DNA of 64,000 bases from Archivesica marissinica (lineage: Eukaryota > Mollusca > Bivalvia > Venerida > Vesicomyidae), in the NCBI GenBank assembly GCA_014843695.1, contig CM026390.1, positions 10,611,890 to 10,675,889 on the forward strand, written 5' to 3'. The translations under genes were made by a program, and so were the position numbers. Shown in pieces: positions 26,101-38,100 of the stretch. How positions within the stretch are numbered: the first letter of the stretch is position 1; each line of letters begins with the position of its first letter. Below the pieces are notes generated by a model that saw only the letters and a list, made by a program, of their open reading frames with translations, did no database searches and was not told the DNA's origin.

Positions 26101-29100
26101 CACGATATGGTGATTTTCCGATAATACTAACGATATAGACTTGTACCTATACCTCGATATTGACGTGTACCTATACCTCGATATTGACGTGTACCTATAC
26201 CTCGATATTGACTTGTACCTATACTTCGATATTGACTTGTACCTATACTTCGATATAGACTTGTATCTATACCTCGATATTGACGTGTACCTATACTTCG
26301 ATATTGACTTGTACCTATACTTCGATATAGACTTGTATCTATACCTCGATATTGACGTGTACCTATACTTCGATATTGACTTGTACCTATACTTCGATAT
26401 TGACTTGTACCTATACTTCGATATAGACTTGTATCTATACCTCGATATTGACTTGTACCTATACTTCGATATTGACTTGTACCTATACTTCGATATAGAC
26501 TTGTATCTATACCTCGATATTGACGTGTACCTATACTTCGATATTGACTTGTACCTATACTTCGATATAGACTTGTATCTATACCTCGATATTGACGTGT
26601 ACCTATACTTCGATATTGACTTGTACCTATACTTCGATATTGACTTGTACCTATACTTCGATATAGACTTGTATCTATACCTCGATATTGACTTGTACCT
26701 ATACTTCGATATTGACTTGTACCTATACTTCGATATAGACTTGTATCTATACCTCGATATTGACGTGTACCTATACTTCGATATTGACTTGTACCTATAC
26801 TTCGATATAGACTTGTACCTATACCTCGATATTGACTTGTACCTATACTTCGATATTGACTTGTACCTATACTTCGATATTGACTGTGTACCTATACTTC
26901 GATATTGACTTGTACCTATACTTCGATATTGACGTGTACCTATACTTCGATATTGACGTGTACCTATACTTCGATATTGACTTGTACCTATACTTCGATA
27001 TTGACGTGTACCTATACTTCGATATTGACTTGTACCTATACTTCGATATTGACTTGTACCTATACTTCGATATTAACTTGTACCTATACATCGATATTGA
27101 CGTGTACCTATACTTCGATATTGACTTGTACCTATACTTCGATACTGACTTGTACCTATACTTCGATATTGACTTGTACCTATACTTCGATATTGACTTA
27201 TACCTATACTTCGACATTGACTTGTACCTATACTTCGATATTGACTTGTACCTATACTTCGATATTGACTTGTACCTATACTTCGATATTGACTTGTACC
27301 TATACATCGATATTGACTTGTACCTATACATCGATATTGACGTGTACCTATACATCGATATTGACTTGTACCTATACTTCGATATTGACTTGTACCTATA
27401 CTTCGATATTGACTTGTACCTATACTTCGATATTGACTTGTACCTATACTTCGATATTGACGTGTAACTATACTTCGATATTGACTTGTACCTATACTTC
27501 GATATTGACGTGTACCTATACTTCGATAATGACTTGTACCTATACTTCGATACTGACTTGTACCTATACTTCGATATTGACTTGTACCTATACTTCGATA
27601 TTAACTTGTAACTATACATCGATATTGACGTGCACCTATACTTCGATATTGACTTGTACCTATACTTCGTTAATGACTTGTACCTATACATCGATATTGA
27701 CTTGTACCTCATCGATATTGACTTGTACCTATACATCTATACTGACTTGTACCTATACTTCGATATTGACTTGTACCTATACTTCGATATTGACTTGTAC
27801 CTATACTTCGATATTGACTTGTACCTATACATCGATATTGACGTGTACCTATACTTCGATACTGACTTGTACCTATACTTCGTTATTGACTTGTACCTAT
27901 ACATCGATATTGACTTGTACCTATACATCGATATTGACTTGTGTACCTATTCTTCGATATTGACTTGTACCTATACTTCGATATTGACTTGTACCTATAC
28001 TTCGATATTGACTTGTACCTATATTTCGATATTGACTTGTACCTATACTTCGATATTAACTTGTAACTATACATCGATATTGACGTGTACCTATACTTCG
28101 ATATTGACATGTACCTATACTTCGATATTGACGTGTACCTATACTTCGATATTGACTTGTACCTATACTTCGATATTGAATTGTACCTATGCTTCGATAT
28201 TGACTTGTTTACCTCGACTTCGATATGGACTTGTACCTATACTTTGATATTGACGTGTCCCTATTCTTCGATATTGACGTGTGTACCTATACCTCGATAT
28301 TGACTTGTTCCTATACTTCGATATTGAATTGTACCTATCCTTCGATATTGACTGTACCTATGCTTCGATATTGACGTGTGTACATATACTTCGATATGGA
28401 CTTGTACCTATTCTTCGATATTGACGTGTACCTATACTTCGATATTGACGTGTGTATCACTACTTCGCTATGTACTTGTACCTATACTTCGATATTGACT
28501 TGTACCTATACTTCGATATTGACGTGTACCTGTACTTCGATATTGACTTGTGTACCTATACATCTATATTGACGTGTACCTATGCATCGATATTTACTTG
28601 TGTATCTATGCTTCGATATTGACGTGTACCTATACTTAGATATCGACTTGTACCTATGCTTCGATATTGACATGTACCTATACTTCGATAATGAGTTGTA
28701 CCTATACTTCGATATTGACTTGTACCTATACTTCGATATTAACTAGTACATATACATCGATATTGACGTGTACCTATACTTCGATATTGACGTGTAACTA
28801 TACCTCGATATAGACTTGTACCTATACTTCGATATTTACGTGTACCTATACTTCGATATTGACGTGTAACTATACCTCGATATTGACAGGTACCTATACT
28901 TCGATATTGACTTGTACCTCTACTTCGATAATGACTTGTACCTATACTTCGATATTAACTTGTAACTATACTTCGATATTGACTTGTACTTATACCTCGA
29001 TATTGACGTGTACCTATACTTCGATAATGACTTGTACCTATAATTCGATATTGATTTGTAACTATACTTTGATATTAATTTGTACCTATGCTTCAATATT

Positions 29101-32100
29101 GACTTGTACCTATATTTTGATATTGACGTGTAACTATACCTCGATATTGACTTGTACCTATACTTCGATATTTACGTGTACCTATACTTCGATATTGACG
29201 TGTAACTATACCTCGATATTGACTGGTACCTATACTTCGATATTGACTTGTACCTCTACTTCGATAATGACTTGTACCTATACTTCGATATTAACTTGTA
29301 ACTATACTTCGATATTGACTTGTACCTATACCTCGATATTGACGTGTACCTATACTTCGATAATGACTTGTACCTATAATTCGATACTGACTTGAACCTA
29401 TACTTCGATATTGACTTGTACCTATACTTCGATATTAACTTGTAACTATACATCGATATTGACGTGCACCTATACTTCGATATTGACTTGAACCTATAGT
29501 TCGATATTGACTTGTACCTATACTTCGATATTGACATATACCTATACTTCGATATTGACGTGTACCTATACTTCGATATTGACTTGTGTACCTATTCTTC
29601 GATATTGACTTTTACCTATACTTCGATATTGACTAGTACCTATACTTCGATATTGAATTGTACCTATGCTTCGATATTGACTTGTTTACCTCGACTTCGA
29701 TATGGACTTTTACCAATACTTTGATATTGACGTGTCCCTATTCTTCGATATTGACGTGTGTACCTATACCTCGATATTGACTTGTTCCTATTCTTCGATA
29801 TTGACGTGTACCTATACATCGATATTGACTTGTTCCTATTCTTCGATATTGAATTGTACCTATCCTTCGATATTGACTGTACCTATGCTTCGATATTGAC
29901 GTGTGTACCTATACTTCGATATGGACTTGTACCTATTATTCTATATTGACGTGTACCTATACTTCGATATTGACGTGTGTATCTCTACTTCGCTATGTAC
30001 TTGTACATATACTTCGATATTGACGTGTACCTATACTTAGATATTGACAGGTACCTATACTTAGATATTGACGTGTACCTATACGTCGATACTGACTTGT
30101 ACCTATACTTCGATATTGACGTGTACCTATTCTTCGATAATGACTTGTACCTATAATTCGATACTGACTTGAACCTATACTTCGATATTGACTTGTACCT
30201 ATACATCGATATTGACGTGCACCTATACTTCGATATTGACTTGTACCTATACTTCGATATTGACATGTACCTATACTTCGATATTGACGTGTACCTATAC
30301 TTCGATATTGACTTGTGTACCTATACTTCGATATTGACTTGTACCTATACTTCGATATTGACTAGTACCTATACTTCGATATTGAATTGTACCTATGCTT
30401 CGATATTGACTTGTTTACTTCGACTTCGATATAGACTTGTACCTATACTTTGATATTGACGTGTCCCTATTATTCGATATTGACGTGTGTACCGATACCT
30501 CGATATTGACTTGTTCCAATACTTCGATATTGAATTGTACCAATCCTTCGATATTGCCTGTACCTATGCTTCGATATTGACGTGTGTACCTATACTTCGA
30601 TATGGACTTGTACCTATTCTTCGATATTGACGTGTACCTATACTTTGATATTGACGTGTACCTATACTACGATATTGACGTGTACCTATACTTAGATATT
30701 GACCTGTACCTATATTTAGATATTGACCTGTACCTATACCTCGATATTGACTGTACCTATGCTTCGATATTGACGTGTGTACCTATACTTCGATATGGAC
30801 TTGTACCTATTATTCGATATTGACGTGTACCTATACTTCGATATTGACGTGTGTATCTCTACTTCGCTATGTACTTGTACCTATCCTTCGATATTGACTT
30901 GTACCTATGCTTCGATATTGACATATACCTATACTTCGATAATGACTTGTACCTATACTTCGATATTAACTTGTAACTATACTTCGATATTGACTTGTAC
31001 CTATACTTCGATATTGACGTGTACCTATACTTCGATAATGACTTGTACCTATAATTCGATACTGACTTGAACCTATACTTCGATATTGACTTGTACCTAT
31101 ACTTCGATATTAACTTGTAACTATACATCGATATAGACGTGCACTATACTTCGATATTGACTTGTAACTATAGTTCGATATTGACTTGTACCTATACTTC
31201 GATATTGACATGTACCTATTCTTCGATATTGACGTGTACCTGTACCTCGATATTGACTTGTGTACCTATACTTCGATATTGACTTGTACCTATACTTCGA
31301 TATTGATTAGTACCTATACTTCGATATTGACGTGTCCCTATTCTTCGATATTGACGTGTGTACCTATACCTCGATATTGACTTGTTCCTATTCTTCGATA
31401 TTGACGTGTACCTATACTTCGATATTGACGTGTACCTATACCTCGATATTGACTTGTTCCTATACTTCGATATTGAATTGTACCTATCCTTCGATATTGC
31501 CTGTACCTATGCTTCGATATTGACGTGTGTACCTATACTTCGATATGGACTTGTACCTATTCTTCGATATTGACGTGTACCTATACTTCGATATTGAGGT
31601 GTGTATCTCTACTTGGCTATGTACTTGTACCTATACTTAGATATTGACTTGTACCTATACTTCGATATTGACGTGTACCTATACATCGATATTGACGTGT
31701 ACCTATACTTAGATATTGACATTTACCTATACTTCGATATTGACTTGTGTACCTATACTTCGATATTGACTTGTACCTATACTTCGATATTGACTAGTAC
31801 CTATACTTCGATATTGACTTTATCCTATACTTCGATATTGACTAGTACCTATACTTCGATATTGACTTGTACCTATGCTTCGATATTGACTTGTTTACCT
31901 CGACTTCGATATGGACTTGTACCTATATTTTGATATTGACGTGTCCCTATTCTTCGATATTGACGTGTGTACCTATACCTCGATATTGACTTGTTCCTAT
32001 TCTTCGATATTGAATTGTACCTATCCTTCGATATTGACGTGTGTACCTATACTTCCATATGGAATTGTACCTATTCTTCGATATTGACGTTTACCTATAC

Positions 32101-35100
32101 TTCGATATTGACGTGTGTATCTCTACTTCGCTATCTACTTGTACCTATGCTTCGATATTAACTTGTACCTATACTTCGATATTGACGTGTACCTATACTG
32201 CGATATTGACGTGTTCCTATACTTCGATACTGACTTGTACCAATACTTCAATATTGACGTGTATCTATGCTTCGATATTGACTTGTATCTATACTTCGAT
32301 ATTGACGTGTACATATACCTTGATATTGACGTGTACCAATACTTCTATATTGACGTGTACCTATACTTCGATATTGACGTGTAACTATACCTCGATATTG
32401 ACTTGTACCTATACTTCGATATTTACGTGTACCTATACTTCGATATTGACGTGTAACTATACCTCGATATTGACTTGTACCTATACTTCGATATTGACTT
32501 GTACCTCTACTTCGATAATGACTTGTACCTATACTTCGATATTAACTTGTAACTATACTTCGATATTGACTTGTACCTATACTTCGATATTGACGTGTAC
32601 CTATACTTCGATAATGACTTGTACCTATAATTCGATACTGACTTGAACCTATACTTCGATATTGACTTGTACCTATACTTCGATATTGACTTGTACATAT
32701 AGTTCGATATTGACGTGTGTATCCCTCTTCGCTATGTACTTGTACCTATACTTCGATATTGACTTGTACCTATACTTCGATATTGACGTGTACCTATACT
32801 TCGATATTGACGTGTACCTATACTTAGATATTGACCTGTACCTATACTTAGATATTGACGTGTACCTATACCTCGATACTGACTTGTACCTATACTTCGA
32901 TATTGACTTGTGTACCTATACATCTATATTGACGTGTACCTATACATCGATATTTACTTGTGTATCTATGCTTCGATATTGATTTGTATCTATACATCGA
33001 TATTGACGTGTACCTATACTTAGATATTGACTTGTACCTATGTTTCGATATTGACTTGTACCTATACTTTGATATTAACTAGTACATATACATCGATATT
33101 GACGTGTACCTATACTTCGATATTGATTTGTAACTATACTTCGATATTGATTTGTACCTATGCTTCAATATTGACTTGTACCTATACTTCAATATTGACG
33201 TGTAACTATACCTCGATATTGACTTGTACCTATACTTCGATATTTATGTGTACCTATACTTCGATATTGACGTGTAACTATACCTCGATATTGACTTGTA
33301 CCTATACCTCGATATTGACTTTTACCTCTACTTCGATAATGACTTGTAGCTATACCTCGATATTAACTTGTAATTATACTTCGATATTGATTTGTACCTA
33401 TACTTCGATATTGACATGTACTTATATTTCGATATTGACGTGTACCTATACTTCGATATTGACTTGTGTACCTATACTTCGATATTGACTTGTACCTATA
33501 CTTCGATATTGATTAGTACCTATACTTTGATATTGAATTGTACCTATGCTTCGATATTGACTTGTTTACCTCGACTTCGATATGGACTTGTACCAATACT
33601 TTGATATTGACGTGTCCCTATTCTTCGATATTGACGTGTGTACCTATACCTCGATATTGACTTGATCCTATTCTTTGATATTGACGTGTACCTATACGTC
33701 GATATTGACGTGTGTACCTATACTTCGATATGGACTTGTACCTGTTCTTCGATATTGACGTGTACCTATACTTCGATATTGACGTGTATATCTCTACTTC
33801 GCTATGTACTTGTACCTATACTTCGATATTGAATTGTACCTATACTTCGATATTGACGTGTACCTGTACTTAGATATTGACGTGTACCTATACTTAGATA
33901 TTGACCTTTACCTATACTTCGATATTGACTTGTGTACCTATACTTCGATATTGACTTGTACCTATACTTCGATATTGACTAGTACCTATACTTCGATATT
34001 GAATTGTACCTATGCTTCGATATTGACTTGTCTACCTCGACTTCGATATGGACTTGTACCTATACTTTGATATTGACGTGTCCCTATTCTTCGATATTGA
34101 CGTGTGTACCTATACCTCGATATTGACTTGTTCCTATTCTTCGATATTGAATTGTACCTATCCTTCGATATTGACTGTACCTATGCTTCGATATTGACGT
34201 GTGTACCTATACTTCTATATGGAATTGTACCTATTCTTCGATATTGACGTGTAACTATACTTCGATATTGACGTGTGTATCTCTACTTCGCTATCTACTT
34301 GTACCTATACTTCGATATTGACTTGTACCTATACTTCGATATTAACTTGTAACTATACTTCGATATTGACTTGTACCTATACTTAGATATTGACTTGTAC
34401 CTATGCTTCGATATTGACATGTACCTATACTTCGATAATGACTTGTACCTATACTTCGATATTAACTTGTAACTATACTTCGATATTGACTTGTACCTAT
34501 ACTTCGATATTGACGTGTACCTATACTTCGATATTGACTTGTACCTATACGTCGATATTAACTTGTAACTATACATCGATATTGACGTGCACCTATACTT
34601 CGATATTGACTTGTACCTATAGTTCGATATTGACTTGTACCTATACTTCGATATTGACATGTACCTATACTTCGATATTGACGTGTACCTATACTTCGAT
34701 ATTGACCTGTACCTATACTTCGATATTGATTAGTACCTATTCTTCGATATTGACGTGTCCCTATTCTTCGATATTGACGTGTGTACCTATACCTCGATAT
34801 TGACTTGCTCCTATTCTTCGATATTGACGTGTACCTATACTTTGATATTGACGTGTGTACCTATACTTCGATATGGACTTGTACCTATTCTTCGATATTG
34901 ACGTGTACCTATACCTCGATATTGACGTGTGTATCTCTACTTGGCTATGTACTTGTACCTATACTTCGATATTGACTTGTACCTATACCTCGATATTGAC
35001 GTGTACCTATACTTTGATATTGACGTGTACCTATACTTAGATATTGACCTTTACCTATACTTATATATTGACGTGTACCTATGCTTCGATACTGACTTGT

Positions 35101-38100
35101 ACCTATACTTCGATATTTGATTTGTGTACCTATACATCTATATTGACGTGTACCTATCCGTCGATATTTACTTGTGTACCAATACTTCGATATTGACTTA
35201 TATCTATACTTCGATAGTGACGTGTACATATACCTCGATATTGACATGTACCCATACTTCGATATTGACATGTACCTATACTTCGATATTGAATTGTACC
35301 TATATTTAGATATTGATTTGTACCTATGCTTCAATATTGACTTGTACCTATACTTCGATATTGACGTGTAACTATACCTCGATATTGACTTGTACCTATA
35401 CTTCGATATTGACGTGTAACTATACCTCGATATTGAATTATACCTATACTTCGATATTGACTTGTACCTCTACTTCGATAATGACTTGTACCTATACTTC
35501 GATATTAACTTGTAACTATACTTCGATATTGAATTGTACCTATACTTCGATATTGACGTGTACCTATACTTAGATATTGACGTGTACCTATGCTTCGATA
35601 TTGACTTGTGTACCTATACATCTATATTGATTTGTATCTATGCTTCAATATTGACTTGTACCTATACTTCGATATTGACGTGTACCTATACCTCGATATT
35701 GATTTGTACCTATACTTCGATATTGATTTGTAACTATACTTCGATATTGATTTGTATCTATGCTTCAATATTGACTTGTACCTATACATCGATATTGACG
35801 TGTACCTATACTTCGATATTGACTTTTACCTATACTTCGATATTGACTTGTACCTATACTTCAATATTGACTTGTACCTATACTTCGATATTGACGTGTA
35901 CCTATACCTCGATATTGATTTGTACCTATTCTTTGATATTGACTTGTACCTATACTTCCATAATGACTTGTACCTATACTTCGATATTGACTTGTACCTA
36001 TACATCGATATTGACGTCTACCTATACTTCGTTATTGACTTGTACCTATACTTCGATATTGAAATGTACCTATACTTCGATATTGACTTTCACCTATACT
36101 TCGATATTGAAATAATCGTATACCTCGATATTGACTTGTACCTATACCTCGATATTGAAATGTACCTATACTTCGTCGATATTGACTTACACCTATACCT
36201 CGATATTGAAATATACCCATACATCGATATTGACTTGTACCTATACTTCGATATTGAAATGTACCTATACTTCGATATTGACTTGTACCTATACTTCGAT
36301 ATTGAATTGTACCTATACTTCGATATTGACGTGTACCTATACTTCGATAATGACTTGTACCTATAATTCGATACTTACTTGACCCTATACTTCGATATTG
36401 ACTTGTACCTATACTTCGATATTAACTTGTAACTATACATCGATATTGACGTGCACCTATACTTCGATATTGACTTGTACCTATAGTTCGATATTGACTT
36501 TTACCTATTCTTCGATATTGACATGTACCTATGCTTCGATATTGACTTGTGTACCTATACTTCGATATTGACTTGTACCTATCCTTCGATATTGACGTGT
36601 ACCTATACTTCGATATTGACTTGTACCTATACGTCGATATTAACTTGTAACTATACATCGATATTGACGTGCACCTATACTTCGATATTGACTTGTACCT
36701 ATAGTTCGATATTGACTTGTACCTATACTTCGATATTGACATGTACCTATACTTCGATATTGACGTGTACCTATACTTCGATATTGACCTGTACCTATAC
36801 TTCGATATTGATTAGTACCTATTCTTCGATATTGACGTGTCCCTATTCTTCGATATTGATGTGTGTACCTATACCTCGATATTGACTTGCTCCTATTCTT
36901 CGATATTGACGTGTACCTATACTTTGATATTGACGTGTGTACCTATACTTCGATATGGACTTGTACCTATTCTTCGATATTGACGTGTACCTATACTTCG
37001 ATATTGACGTGTGTATCTCTACTTGGCTATGTACTTGTACCTATACTTCGATATTGACTTGTACCTATACCTCGATATTGACGTGTACCTATACTTTGAT
37101 ATTGACGTGTACCTATACTTAGATATTGACCTTTACCTATACTTATATATTGACGTGTACCTATGCTTCGATACTGACTTGTACCTATACTTCGATATTT
37201 GATTTGTGTACCTATACATCTATATTGACGTGTACCTATCCGTCGATATTTACTTGTGTACCAATACTTCGATATTGACTTATATCTATACTTCGATAGT
37301 GACGTGTACATATACCTCGATATTGACATGTACCCATACTTCGATATTGACGTGTACCTATACTTCGATATTGAATTGTACCTATATTTAGATATTGATT
37401 TGTACCTATGCTTCAATATTGACTTGTACCTATACTTCGATATTGACGTGTAACTATACCTCGATATTGACTTGTACCTATACTTCGATATTGACGTGTA
37501 ACTATACCTCGATATTGACTTATACCTATACTTCGATATTGACTTGTACCTCTACTTCGATAATGACTTGTACCTATACTTCGATATTAACTTGTAACTA
37601 TACTTCGATATTGAATTGTACCTATACTTCGATATTGACGTGTACCTATACTTCGATAATGACTTGTACCTATAATTCGATACTGACTTGAACATATACC
37701 TCGATATTGACTTGTACCTATAGTTCGATATTGACTTGTACCTATACTTCGATATTGACATGTACCTATACTTCGATATTGACATGTGTACCTATACTTC
37801 GATATTGACTTGTACCTATACTTCGATATTGACTAGTACCTATACCTCGATATTGAATTGTACCTATGCTTCGATATTGACTTGTTTACCTCGACTTCGA
37901 TATGGACTTGTACCTATACTTCGATATTGACTAGTACCTATACTTCGATATTGAATTGTGCCTATCCTTCGATATTGACGTGTGTACCTATACTTCGATA
38001 TGGACTTGTACCTATTCTTCGATATTGTCGTGTACCTATACTTTGATATTGATGTGTGTATCTCTACTTCGCTATGTACTTGTACCTATACTTCGATATT

